A DNA stretch of 64,000 bases from Pseudoscleropodium purum (Eukaryota; Streptophyta; Bryopsida; Hypnales; Brachytheciaceae), in assembly GCA_963969395.1 (NCBI GenBank), contig OZ017804.1:248001-312000 (forward strand), given 5' to 3'. The notes beneath the pieces are model-generated. The model was not told the origin of the DNA. It worked only from the letters and a program-made list of their open reading frames with translations, and searched no databases. This document shows, in pieces, positions 1 to 12,626 of the stretch; the first letter of the stretch is position 1; every line of letters begins with the position of its first letter. The translations under genes were made by a program, and so were the position numbers.

Positions 1-3000
1 TGTAGGAATGAATTTCATCCATTCATCATTCATCCAAAAAAGACATTCATTGCACATTGCTAAACATGTCCTTAATATGTCCTAAACAAAAGAGTGCTTT
101 TTCATTTTTCATTTAAAAGAAAATAAGAATTTACAAAAATTATTAAAATTTCATGGTTGACTTCAAAACTTTTTTAACTATTTTGAGGTTGATTTAATGC
201 TCCTTTGAATTAAAGAACACCTTAAATGTTCATTTGTAGATATATGTAACAATCACTAGAAGAAACTTGCATTTTACTTGATTAAAACTATGTTTTTTTG
301 TCAAAACTGTGTTTTGCCTAATAGAAATTGTGTTGCACTTAATAAAAAAAATAAGGAATCAGTTTTGTTGAGTTTTCCCTTCCTAATGCAAAATTTTGCA
401 TTGAAGCATTGAAACGTAGAATTTGACAAGTAAAACACAAATTTTTGACAAGTAAAATGTAAAATTTTGTGTTAGAACCTTGGATTCTACTTTACAAAGG
501 GAAAAATCAACAAAATGGATTTGATACTTTTTTATTGAGTAAAATGCAATTTTAATCAAGTTCAACGCAGTTTTTTTTCTAGCAAATGAAATGTACTTTG
601 TGTGTCAAAGTGCTATTTTATTTGTCTTTAGACACTATTAGAGCACATGTGAAATTAAAATGTCATGATGTCTAATTAGACATAATGATATGGCCTCTCA
701 TATTTAATTTATTTATTTAATTGGGGAAGTCAATGGTCATGCTAGATCATGTGAATGGTAGCCATGGTGGTAAAATTTTATTACTTGTATCTATTCCAAC
801 TTTGTTGGCTTTCACAAATTGTCAATATTTGTGGAATTCTAGTGGATACTCTCTTTGAAGGATTTTTAAATTTGTAGACTAATATGGTCTACGAATTCAA
901 TAGTTTGTGAATACATTTAATATTTCCCATCTATTCACACAAATTGGAGCTTGTCGCTTCAAAAAATGGAGAAGCAAGTAAATGGGGGAGGTAGAAAGAG
1001 TCCCCAAACCACCCAATTTTTTGGGGGAGAACCTATGATTTCCTCATTTTCCAATTGCCTTCATCTGTAAGCATCAATAGCAAGCATCTTAACTGAATTA
1101 AGCAAATTCACCCTTCTAGTTGCGAACCCAATCCATTTATTTCAAGCAACATTGGATTTAGCTAGAACATCCAAATGCATCCCCAATAAATGCAAAAGCA
1201 ACCTACCAACCAAATTCATTTCATTTTCATTTTATTGACAAGCTTTGGAGTTGCCTTCACTATGGATTCTTATGTCTATAAGCTTAGTTGTATTGTACAT
1301 GTGCATTCCTTCTTGCTAATGCCAAGTTCCAAAAATTCTTTTCAACATTGCAAGTATCATTTCAAAGCATTCTCACATTGGTGCACTGATTGAAAGCGTA
1401 CACATGACAAAGTCTATATGAAAAATTCTCACAATCAAGTCACATAACAATGAATCTACCTGTCCATCAGGTTGATTTCATTTTTAATGCCAAAAATAAG
1501 CTTACACTAATGTTGCTTAGCTGTATATAAGCATGGCATCTTACCAATGCTAAGTCAAACAATCCTAAACCACATGAAGTAGTGCTTTAAGTAGAGTCTA
1601 CATTACTTTAAATGGGCCTCAAGGCAAATCTTGAACCATCTTATAAAAGCCTCGTTGATACCTGAACTACAATAGCCTTATATGCTCCCATGCCGAATGA
1701 TCCACATAAAATCACAATCTAGTCAATTACAAAGGAGTTGAACCTTAGTAACTGTCCACTACAATGTAATTGCCCTCTTAAACCCACCCAATTATGGATG
1801 GAACAACTTAGTTGAACAGAGGCAATGCACTACAATTTTTAGTTTTGGCATGGTTGCCAAGCCTATACACCACGTTGCTTCCTGAAATTCTATGGTCTTG
1901 TAGCTCCATAGGAAATTTTAGTGCCCAAACTTGCTAAGCATGAATGTAGGCAACTTTTGAGTTCCAAAGTAGTACATAGTTCCATTCATCAGTACCATAT
2001 TGTTGATAATATAGCCCAGTTGTATAGAAATCACCTTCTTCAAATTCTTGGCCTCAAGTGTGAGCCCCATGAATGTCACTTGGATCTTGGGATTTTTTCC
2101 GCTTTTTGCTAATTTTTGTAGGTAAATTATAGTCCAAAAGACTAGAAAAGTAGATTTAAGGAATAATTTGAACAAATTCTAACCTGTAGGGATTAATGTT
2201 TTAAGAAACCCTAGAAGTGTCATAAGCATTTTTTTGTCATTTAAAAAAGTCTAAATGGATGTTTGAATGCCAAATAAGGGATTGTAAATAGTTTCCAATT
2301 TTGGACAAAATGTAGGATAAATACTTAGTTTGGATTCTATGTAGGATTTTTGCTAGTCAAAGTGTATGCAACAATATTGGCTAAGATTAGTAAATTTAGG
2401 ATTACTCCAACTACCCTAGTATCATGGAAGTTCATTATAAAAGGTTAGATGAAATTGCATTTTAAATATAAAAGTTGGAAATTAGCTGTTATAGGTAACT
2501 TTGTAGGTAAAATCCATGGATATTATATAATCGTGGTTGCTATAAAAAAAAGGTATTTTTAACCTAAAAACATGCAAAGAGTATAACAATGAAGCCAGAC
2601 TGCTAAGATTCCCTAATACAAAAATGATTCCTCTCTAGAAAAATTAAAATGAAGAGAAGTGAATTTTTTCTCTTTTGGAAAGTGCAAGTTTGACTTAAAA
2701 CTTTTCAAAAAAAGATTTAGAGACTTCCTAAAAGTTATCCAAAAAATTTCGTAATTTTTCAAATTACACAACATGATTCCATGGGAAGTCAATCAATATT
2801 GCTAGGGGTAAAAAATTCATAGTAATTTGTTTGATAATGGTAAAGTCTGACTAAAAATTAGGATAGTATGTTTAAGTCTAAATAAGCGCCTAATCAAGTT
2901 TTACAACATTCTGATAATAGCAACTACCCGAACTAATAGTACCAACAACTTTAACGGAATTTTAAAACATTCTGTAAACTAACCACCAAACCACAAGCAT

Positions 3001-4571
3001 ACAAAGTTCAAATTGAATCATCTTGAACTCTTTTCATATGTTTTTGGACCTTACAGACAACCTTGGCCAATCAAAATTAGCAAAATCTACAAACTTTAAA
3101 ATTTAGATTTATCACTTTTTCCACCAAGATGAAGAATGCTATCTTTCGTAGAGAGTTTTGACTAGAAAGATGAGGGTTGGAGAGTTCTTTGACTAGTTGG
3201 AGTTTTTTAAAGCCAACAGCGTCATTTATTTTCCATTTGAAGTTTTCCTTCAAAAGTTATAGAAGCATCAACAATATGATAAAATTAAGTATAGTAATTA
3301 TTGATTTTAGTGATTTTTAATTTACGTAGGTATATAAGCTTCCAATTCATCACTTGAGACTCATAGATTTTGTTTTGTTTTAAACTACAATTTAAAGTAG
3401 ATAAAAGTATAGAAAAAGCCACAAAAAGACTGAAATAGGATTGTAATAGGCCTATTATAGTATTTGGTCTAATTTTGATTGTATACATAGAACTCCCCTC
3501 AAACCGGCTTAGAAATAAAGAAGAAATTACAAGATAATAAGTTTTGAAGGTTTTAGTTACATGACCCTATAGGGACTAAATCTCACCATGAATGTGGTAT
3601 TTCATGGCTAAGTCGGTCCATAGGATCCATAGTAAGGCTAATATATTGGATCCTAGAATTAGATTTTGAATTTTCCATTAGAACGACAAATTCCTAAAAA
3701 AACCCAATTGTTAGTTTGTAGGTGCTACGACCGAAGTATGGAATTGTGGAGGAATCTATTGCCTAAGAATGGTCTTCTAGAATAAATCCCATACTAGAGG
3801 TCCAATGGTAAAATTGATTTTTCAAAATTCCTTCGTTTGCAAAAGATTCTTGCACTATCAACCATTTAAGGAGATGGCCATTTTGGATCTCTCCTAACCA
3901 AGTGTGCCAAGGACAAAGTGAACTTGCATGCTTCCCATGAGACTCCTTGAGAAGTTTCATGGAATTTTTTGGCATCTTCTGACTCACAAAAGAACCTCAT
4001 TTGGGTAGTCAACCATTCTAACTTCCAACGGAAATTTCTTGGAAATTATCTAGATTGTAGTAAAATCTCACTAAAAATTATACTAACTTATTTTATGTTA
4101 ATAATATACTCCACCAAATTTTGTAACATTTCGACAACGGCAAGATTGTGATAGAGACCAAATTCCTCGGGAATTAATCACATGGCGGATCCACGTGATG
4201 TTGACCAGTACTGTGGGAGCACACAATAACAAAATGAAGTCATCAAGAGACTTATCTTACTCTTTAGCACCTATTAGAGACCATAGGCTAGTTACTTTTC
4301 TCAAATTAGGGAACCACCAAGATTTGGGAATTTAATACAACTTGGTTTCTAATCCATGCTAGCCTTTGTTGAATTTTTGGTCTCAATTAGGGGAATAAGG
4401 GAGTCCTAGATTAAAAATGGTGATTAGAGCCAACATCATAATCCGTTTGATAATTGGAGTTAATCTCCAAAAGTTAAGATGTTGGTCTAGCGTGTGGTAG
4501 ATAGTTAAAAGTTTAGGAATAAGATGAAAATCTTTGAGGATAGAGATGAAAATCCAAGTTGATAACGATAC
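1..4571. other. AT-rich intergenic DNA, no gene recognised
   Basis: No open reading frame here has a recognisable domain; the longest are 60-85 codons and have low-complexity AT-driven composition. The stretch around 2750-2960 and 4040-4140 (a phrase of the type 'taaaattttactaaaaatt ... acattttgataacagcaa') recurs around 45.73-45.96 kb and, inverted, near 51.5 kb. It is therefore probably old dispersed repeat DNA. A minus-strand 85-codon ORF at 1918-2175 continues downstream only through many stops, so I do not call it a gene. Confidence 0.6.
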
Positions 4572-5745
4572 TATCGTATCTACAATCTAGGCGTAAGTAT
4601 CTTTAACCACAAAAACGTGGTAAAATGACACGGATTATCATCCTAGGGAATTCTAGATGTTCTCCCAAACTTCAGTATCCGGATTCTCTCTTTGTCCCCT
4701 TCCAGCTATTCTCTCCCTCTCTCTCGTTTGGATTCCAATTGTTATTTAGATTCAATCTAGAATTGTCCTTTTTTGATTTTTGGTTATGTCTTTCCAAAGA
4801 TCTGGTTTTCAATACCTTTGTTTTATCCTCAAAGGGTCCACTATTGGTCTTTTGAGAGGTAGAGACTCACCACTCTAGTTTCTCATACTTACTAAGCTAA
4901 CAAAAATACACAAATATCCAAATAATCAAGGTATTGCAGCAAAGAAAGAAGATCCAGATCCTCACAACATTTTAGATGGCTAATCCAGAATGTAGGTCAT
5001 TCAGGACTATATTCATTCCTTCTTACTACAATGACAGATCTCAAGCATTCATAACTAACAAGGTCACAAGGAGATAGTCTTTTTAAATGTAAGACGGATT
5101 CCAAAGTTGATAGACTTTTTGGTGAGTGGGAGTTTTCCACTGGCGGTTGCTAATCTCCGCACGGAATCGTTTTCAATTCCGAATCTGCACTTACACCACT
5201 CTTTAGTATAATCGAATTATCGTTCCGGTAGTTCAAAGGCACCACGCGCAGCTCTTTCATCACAAATCTAACACCAACACAATAGTACTCCCTCAATTTG
5301 ATCCACATATCTAGAATTTGTAGTCTTCTTTACTCATCCTTCTCACATCTCAATGCTCCAAGTAATAAACCAACACAATCTTTACACAGATGTTGGGGCT
5401 AGAATGTCCAATTGGTGGCTCAGATTAAAATAAAGAATGAAATACAATTGAAAATATTTTAGGATAGAATGAAAGAACAACAAAGTTGCCCGTCCTTAAA
5501 AACCAAAATCAAAATCCAAAGTCGATGCCTAAAAAGCCAAAAAAGCACCCCAGAAATCAAGGTAATCATATAATAAATACCTCGGAATATCCAAAAAGTT
5601 CATAGCCAACTGACCTTAGAAATTTGGAACTTAGGCCTACACTTGGGAAACCTATTCTGAAATCAAAATAAACATCCAATTAACTATTTGCCATCTATCT
5701 ATCCGATTGTGCCTTCTTCGTACTCTTGCTTTGACTGCCCGGAAT
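4572..5745 (-). mobile_element. 3' fragment of old LTR-type element (TGTTG family)
   Basis: Read on the minus strand, this is the terminal ~1.2 kb of the same repeat family that lies complete at 14184-17712. Shared landmarks are the terminus 'caatctaggcgtaagtatc', the block 'gtagttcaaaggcacca', and 'aaaagccaaaaaagcacc'. It is cut off at 5745, where another copy of the same family begins directly with its own TGTTG terminus. No coding capacity remains. Confidence 0.7.
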
Positions 5746-8700
5746 TGTTGTACATGCAATCTAGGAGTAAGTATCTTTAGCCACAAAAATGTGGTAAGAT
5801 GACACAGATTATTGTTTTAGGGAATTCTAGATGTTCTTCCAAACTTCAGTATCCAAATGATCTTTCTTTCCTCTTCCGACTACTCTCTTCCTCGCTTTTC
5901 TAAGTCCAACTCCTATCCGGATTCCAATCTAGATCTGGTACCACCCGGTTTCTAGTTACATCTCTCCAAAAAACTAGTTTTCAATAGCTCTATTTTACCC
6001 TCAGAGGGTCCACCATTGGTCTTTTGAGAGGTAGGGATTCACCACTCTTGTTTCTCATCCTTATTGAACTGACAAAAACACACAAACACCCAAGTATTCA
6101 AGGTATTGCAGTATGGAAAGAAGATCCGGATCCTCACAATGTTCTAGATGGCCAATCTAGAATATAGATTACTTAGAACTGTGTTCATTCTTTCTTACTA
6201 CAACAACAAATCTCAGGCATCTGGAACTAACAAGGGGGTAGTCTTTCTAGATATAAGACGGATTCTAAAGTTGGCAGATCTTTTGGTGAGGGGGATATTC
6301 CATTGGTGGTCGCTAATCTCTGCTCGGAATCATTTCTAATTTTGGATTTGCACTCGCACCGCTTTTCAATATAACTGGATTATCGTTTTGGTAGTTCAAA
6401 GGCACCATGCGCAACTCCTCCGTCACAAATCTAATACCAACACAATAGTAATCCCTCAATTCGACCCAATTATCCAGAAATCTAGAATCTTCCTCACCCG
6501 TCCTTCTTACATCTCAACCCTCCAACAAACAAACCAATACAATCCGTACACAGATGCTAGAGCCAGAATGTTCAATTGGTGGCTCAAATTAAAGAAGGGA
6601 ATGAAATGCAATGGAATAATCGCTAGGATGGAATGAGAGGGCAACAAACTTGCCTGCCCTTAAAAAACAAAACCAAAGTCAATGCCTAAAAAGCCAAAAA
6701 GGCACCTTGGAAATTAGGATAACCATACAATGAACAACCTGGGATATCTGAAAAGTTCATAGCCAATTGTTCCTAGAAATTCGAAATCCAAACCCACGCT
6801 TTGGAAAACTATTCCGAAATGAAAATTCTAACTAACTTCTAGCTATCTATCTACCTCGCTGTGCCTTCTTCGTATTGCTCCCACTTTGACTACCTAGAGT
6901 CTTTATCGAAGTCTTTACTAGTGTATTCTTTGCTGATCATTGGGTCTCAAGTTTCCATTGAATTTTTGGAGGTGAGTCTTCATCATCTATGTCTTCCTCA
7001 GTTCCGAACTTCAACACTTCTTCTTCCGACTCAATCTCCTAATCTTTGGCTTGCGGCAAATCACTCAACTCAATCTTCGCGCGATCCTGCTTGGGTGTCG
7101 ACTATTGCATATACGAAAAGTCTTCCAGATGGGACCTAGCCGGATTCGACATTGCTCCAAAGCGTGCATCAAGGTTGCCACGAACGTTCAATCTGGATGT
7201 CTTGAATTTTCCAGCTGTGATTCTTCCACGTGATAGAAGAATTGGGACAGAAACTCCTTGCTCTACTAGAATTGACTTTCCATTGGTTCCTTCTGTAGCT
7301 TAAGTAATGCTTGTTTTGTTGGAGTCCATGCTTGACTGACTAATGGATTAGTAGCTAGAGGAAAAATAGACTTTAGTCCTTCCCATTGTAGTTGAATCGG
7401 ACCATTAAAAGTTTGCTGGATCGGAGTTTGTCGAACTAGAATATCTTGGAATATGCTTCTGGGGACTTCTGGAAACCCTTCTAAGTCTATGGCCCATTCC
7501 GGATTCAAGTACCCTAGCAATTTGTACATGTTTCTCAAGACAACTCCCATCCGGGCTTTGAAATCGATTAGGATCTTAACCATCCTCGATCCAGTTACAT
7601 GTCCTTTTTTCTACAACCAAGTGGTGAAGAGATCAGCTTTGATCACTATATGTTCCGAAACCATTATGAGTTCCTTCAAGTCGTGGATGAATCAAAAAGC
7701 CTTTATCTCCTTTTGTTTAGCCGCATTCAGTTTCCCTTCTGTCCACTCTAATTGGAATTTGAGGCTATCCCTTCCCTCTTGCAACTTTCGGATTTGTTCT
7801 TCTTTTTGTTGGAATTCTTCTAGATTCGGTCGCCTTCGAATCTCTTCCAAAATCTTGTCTAGCTCTACCTTCAATTCACTTGAGATGAAGAGTATGTGAT
7901 CCTCCAAGTTGCCATACATTTGTTTGGCCTACTGCATTCATTGGATTCTAGCTTCAAAGAAATCCAGGTCTTTATGATGTTCCAGATCCAAACTCGGCTC
8001 CCTTTTATTCGGCATTGGTGCCTTCCTTTGTGTAGTCGAATCCATGGACTTCCTTCATTTTCAGTCGGCCGCTTCTTTTTCTTCCGATTGTCTTTCTTCT
8101 TCGGATTCCTTTTCTTCTTTCTCTAGTTCATCTGTAAGGCCATACTTTAGGATCTTGACTCTGGTGTTGTATTAAATTGTTTCCTAAGCACTCAAGACCT
8201 CCTTGTGATCTTAGACATGGAACAAATATAGGGTGATAGGGCTGTATTTTGCTTTGGCCACATGATCAGCTAGTTTGTCCACTATGCCTTGAATCACTCT
8301 CTCCTAATGCACAATCCGATCTTCTAAGGCCCCGAAGATGGTATTAGCCACCGTGACCATAATCCAAGTAGGCTTTTTCGGATATAGGATTGGAATGAAG
8401 AATTCCAATACTTGTCTATGCCTCTCGTTCTTGCAATCACTAATGGAAAAACCTTCCTTAGCGTGAGATAGACTCTGGAACTTTCCAATTATGTACTTAT
8501 CCACCCTTCCGACTAATCCGAGTTCACTCTTTTTGAATGTAGACACATCCGCCCAAATGTCTTTCATGCAAGCTATGGGTCGACCTCTCACCATCAACTC
8601 ATATTGGTTTAAAACTCTATATATGAGTTCTTGGATCATTTCCTCATTCTTCATATTCCACGGTCTATCTAATAATACGGCACACCCGATACACATGAGG

Positions 8701-8804
8701 TGCTCTTCTAACTATGTTCAGTAGGCCGGATTGGAAGGAATGACCGAACAGACCATTTGGACTACTACTAAAGACTTTTGTGCACCTAGATCGCCAATTG
8801 CTAT
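5746..8804 (-). mobile_element. Old LTR-type unit (TGTTG family), 5' end missing
   Basis: This minus-strand copy starts (right terminus) with TGTTGTACATGC. It contains the family's 3' noncoding region (5746-6855), then a decayed gag-like gene up to about 8790. It stops abruptly at 8804, where a plus-strand copy begins with TGTTGGAGTACG. The two copies lie head to head. The promoter-bearing 5' end seen in the 8805 and 14184 copies is absent, so this copy is probably truncated by the neighbouring insertion. Confidence 0.7.
6856..8790 (-). pseudogene. Decayed gag-like protein gene
   Basis: The protein is homologous to that of units A, B and C further right. It has the N-terminal half with '...TVANTIFGALEDRIVH' (best preserved at 8304-8696), a Glu/Lys-rich linker, and a coiled coil with 'ELDKILEEIRRRPNLEEFQ' (7692-7919). 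Next come 'GYLNPEWAIDLEGFPEVPRS' (7266-7583) and a basic C-terminal tail. Many in-frame stops separate these segments; most are TAG where sister copies have CAG, CAA or TGG. This copy keeps the Gln codon CAA just before the second Met, where the copy at 9271 has TAG. By analogy it is a retroelement structural protein; no zinc knuckle is visible. Confidence 0.65.
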
Positions 8805-10628
8805 TGTTGGAGTACGAAAACTCAAACTGGATAAATTAGTCTGGAATTAGGTTAGATAGACTTGCAAATTTTAATTTTTTGGTAACTCCTAGAGATTTTT
8901 CGCTACACTACAACTATGATAGACATAGTCAATTTCTGGATTACTAAAACCATTAGTAACATTACAGAAACGGATCCAATATGGATCTAGGATCTGAAAA
9001 AATACCGGATTCCTAAAACCTACGTTCTAAATTTTTGGTCTAGGAAACTAAAAGATTGTTAGGGGAACGGTTTTCTACTCGTTCACCATCGAGAACTACT
9101 AGTTGCGCATTGGGTATTTAAACCCACCTCCACTTTTCTTTCTCTACCTCTTTGCTTACTGAACTTTGTGAACGTATAGATGAGAGAAAGAGTGGTGAGT
9201 TAGCGATTGAGATAGGAAGAGAATGGAAAGATCAATACTAGAATAGGTTATCAGTTGTTAGTGATTTATGATGGCGGCTACCAATTTGGTTGCACAAAAA
9301 TCTAGAGTTGTAGTCTAGATGGTTTGTTTGGTTATGTCTTCCGATTTGACTCACCGAGCTCAATTAGAGGAGGACTTCATGTATATTGGATGTGTTGGAT
9401 TGTAAGATAGGTCATGGAACATAAAGAACAAAGAGATGATTTAGGAACTCATTTATAGAGTTCCAAATCAGTATGAATTGACAGTAAGAGATCGACCTGT
9501 AGCTTGGACGGAAGACATCTAGGTGGACGTCTATTTGTTTAGAAAAAATGGACTCGGACTAGCTGGAAGAGTAGACAAGTACGTAGTTAGAAAGTTCCAA
9601 AGTTAGGCCCATTTAAAGGAGGGTTTTGCCATTAGTGACTGTAAGAACAAGAAGTATAGACGTGTATCAAATTTTCTAATTTCGATTTTGTATCTGAAAA
9701 AACCTACTTAGATTACAGTCACGGTGGCCAACACCATTTTGGAGGCTTTTGAGGACCGGATTGTCTATTAGAAAAGAGTGATTCAAGGATTAGTGGGCAA
9801 ACTGGTAGAGCATGTGGATCGGACGAAGCACAATCTTATCACCTTGTATCTGTTCCACTTCTATCACTACAAGGAGGTCTTGAGTGTAGAGGAGACGATT
9901 CAATACAACACAGGAGTCAAAATCCTAAAGTACAACCTCACGGATGAGTTGGAGAAGGAGGATAAGAAATTCGAAGAAGAAGAGCAAGCGAAATAGGAAG
10001 AAAAAGTAGTGGACTGGAGACGAAGGTAGTCAACAAATCTGACTGCATGGAGAAAGGCGCTAACATTAGAAAGGAAGGAACCAATTCCAAATCTGAAACA
10101 TCCTCAAGAGTTGGAGTTCTTTGAAGCCGGAATCTAGTGGATGTAGTAGGCCAAATAGATATAGGGTGACCTAAAGGATCACGTGCTCTTTATTGCGAGC
10201 GAACTCAAAGTGGAGTCAAACCAAATTTTGGAGGAGATCCAGAAACGTCTGAATCTGAAAAAGTTTCAACAGAAGGAGGAACAAATCCGGAAGTTGGAGG
10301 AAGAAATGATAGCTTCAAGTTCCAACTTGAATGGACGGAGGGGAAGTTGAACATGGTGAATTGGAAGGAGACGGTGTCGCAGCTTAAAATTTTGATTTTC
10401 TTAATATGCACCAAAATAGGAATGGAAACTAGCCATTAGGGAACCGGATCCGATTAGGTGGAGAAGGAAAACTCAAAATTAGCACAGAACATGAAGTAGT
10501 GGGCCTCTTAGATCTAATCCGATCAAGAGTAACTATCGACGGAAACGGAATGCAACACGGATTAGGTCTAGGACCGGATTATGGGTGAACCGGATTCAAG
10601 ACGACCAAACCGGAAATGGTCCAGAGAC

Positions 10629-10637
10629 TATATAAGG
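10629..10637 (+). promoter_or_regulatory. TATA box of unit A upstream of its ORF
   Basis: The motif TATATAAGG lies about 170 bp upstream of the ORF start codon. The same position in unit C has TATATAAGG (25892) and in unit B TATAAAAG (minus strand, 29048-29056). It is the likely core promoter for the gag-like mRNA. Confidence 0.6.
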
Positions 10638-10804
10638 AGGAGCCTTCGCAGTTGCACCCCCTTTTTTTAGAAACTCGACCTTAAGCGCGCGTTGTAGAGT
10701 TTTTGCGTTTGCGTGCTGCAGGCTTTGATTCCGGTTGAGATCGGAGAGAGAACGTGAGGAACGGGACGTGTGGCTAGAAGAGAGTGAGGTAGATTGGAGT
10801 GGGA

Positions 10805-12466
10805 ATGCCGCCGCTACGTAGGGCGAGACCAGCGAGTCCCTCTGGAGGTGAGGTGAAGCTCCGGAAAGTCATTCCGGTTATTCCCTCCACAGAGCCGGAG
10901 AAGTCTCAACTCATGGAGGACCTCACTTCTATGGGTTGCCTAGGGTTTGCAGAGAAACCCTAGGATTTTAGGGAGGAGAGAATGGTCAAGGAACTCCTTG
11001 GCAAACTGTCCAACCAGTTTGATAACACCGTGAGAGGATCCCCTAGCCGCTGGAACGAGGAACTGTGGAGAGGTGTTTATCGTTTCCGGGCAGGAGGGTT
11101 AGGAATGGCAAACCGGAAGGATGAGTTCGTCCGGGGCAGATTCCAGGGGGCCGTCAATCCGAAGGACGGGTACGCGGTCGAGAATTGCGTGGATGACCGA
11201 CACCGTCGGCTTCTGCAGTTCTTGGTTCCGGTCCTTCACCCGGAAAAGCCGACAAGGGTGACGATCACCCTTGGCAACACCATTTTCGGTGCCCTAAGTG
11301 GTACCCGGAAAGTGGACTGGGCACGGATCATTTCCGATCTCGTGGCCCAGCTCATTAGTAGAGTTGGGAAGAAGAGGGCCAGTCCAATGTGCCCTTACCT
11401 CTTCCACCTCTATCGGGAACACCAACTCCTCACCGACGCGGAGGAGAAGGTGTGGAGGATTCAAGAAGTCCTCCTGAAGTATGGGGAGTCGGAAACGGAT
11501 GACGAGGCCGAGTCCGATTTCGGGTCAAACCGGGAGTCAAGCGAGGAAGAGGAGGAGCCGCCGATGCCGCCCATCAAGCGACAGAAGATGACGCCTCCCC
11601 ACAAGCGTGGGACACCTCCCGGTCACGACAAACCGGCCCCAGAAGAAAGACCGGAAGTCGAGAAGATCGCTTCCGGGGAAGACACGGAATTGCAAGATCC
11701 GTTCAACGGCCTCATCAACCTCCTCTGCAACATTAGGGCGGATTGGGAGGTCAAGCACAGAACGCTTTCGGCAATCGGGAAGTTGGTAGATGCGCCACCA
11801 GACAGTAAGTTGGCGGAACAGGTGGCGGAGTGCATCACCAATCCGGAAGAAACCCGGAAACAGGAAGCGGAGATCCGCCGGCTGCAGGAGGAAGTGGACA
11901 CCCTGAAGGCAACCCTCTTTGCCTATCAGGAAGACGTGACGGCCACCCGGGAGATGGCAGAGGAGACTCGGAAGATAGCCGAGCAAATCAAGGCCACCCT
12001 GGGAGCGACCGGAACGGCCACCACCAAAGCGAAGCTCTTCGACGAGAAGATGCACGAGGAGAAGAAACTATCCGGTTCCCGGATGGTCCGAATTCTCACC
12101 GACTTTGTTGAGCAGGTGGAGACGGCGATGATGGAGGGACGGAAGGCTACGGACCGGATTGAGGAAAGCAGCCGGAAGTTGACTGGAGCAACGTGCTCCA
12201 AGGGGATACACCTCTCGAACCTCTCGCTACCGGATTCCTTTCCGGATGCGACCGTTCCGAAGGGTGGGAAGGATTGGACTCCCGAGTCCAAGAAGTCAGC
12301 ACGGACTGAGAATCCGGGCACGAGACCGGATATTACAATCGACCTGGAGTCTTTACCCGGATCTAACCCTGGGGAGGGGGAACGGAACTGGAACTTGAGT
12401 GAAGTCTTCGAGCAGTTGGATCTGCAGAACAGAAGCCTGACAGTAGGATCTAGGGTTGTAGAGTAG
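10805..12466 (+). pseudogene. Gag-like coiled-coil protein of unit A (one TAG)
   Basis: Reading from ATG 10805 ('MPPLRRARPASPSGGEV') there is one in-frame TAG at 10961-10963, where unit B reads Trp (EKPWGF). The frame is then open for 494 codons from 10982. Order of features: basic/Pro-rich N terminus; conserved globular part with 'FRAGGLGMANRKDEFVRG', 'RHRRLLQFLVPVLHPEKPT', 'TLGNTIFGAL' and 'CPYLFHLYREH'; acidic Ser/Glu stretch; Pro/Lys linker; long heptad-rich coiled coil; Pro/Ser-rich C terminus. There is no zinc knuckle, protease or pol. It is clearly homologous to the decayed gag-like genes of the TGTTG family. I infer a retroelement structural protein; I cannot assign a named family. 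The 172-codon antisense ORF here is a shadow of this GC-rich gene. Confidence 0.75.
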
Positions 12467-12617
12467 ATAGGATTTTGATTTGAGTTAAGAGTAGGAGCGG
12501 ATCCGGATCCGGATCCGGCTCAACAGTATTAGGTTAGACCGGAAGTTAGATTAGGGTGGCGGCGGACCCCCACGGGTTTTCCGCTCCGCTTTGTATTTTT
12601 AGGGTTTTTACATTTGG

Positions 12618-12626
12618 TATATAAAT
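12618..12626 (+). promoter_or_regulatory. Second TATA-like motif near the right end of unit A
   Basis: TATATAAAT lies ~150 bp after the ORF stop, and unit C has the same motif in the same context near 31190. If the whole unit is an LTR, this motif could be the true U3 promoter, with transcription starting about 1 kb from the right end. That reading is inference. Confidence 0.35.

Noticed and set aside
1918..2175. 85-codon minus-strand ORF as a gene
   Set aside because: No recognised domain, flanked by many stops in the same frame, AT-driven composition.
4212..4223. Start of another TGTTG-family unit ('ctgtgggagcacac')
   Set aside because: Only about 12 bases match and the following sequence is not the family leader.
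11537..12055. 172-codon antisense ORF in unit A
   Set aside because: Shadow of the gag-like gene; its Arg/Leu-rich composition is typical of the reverse frame.
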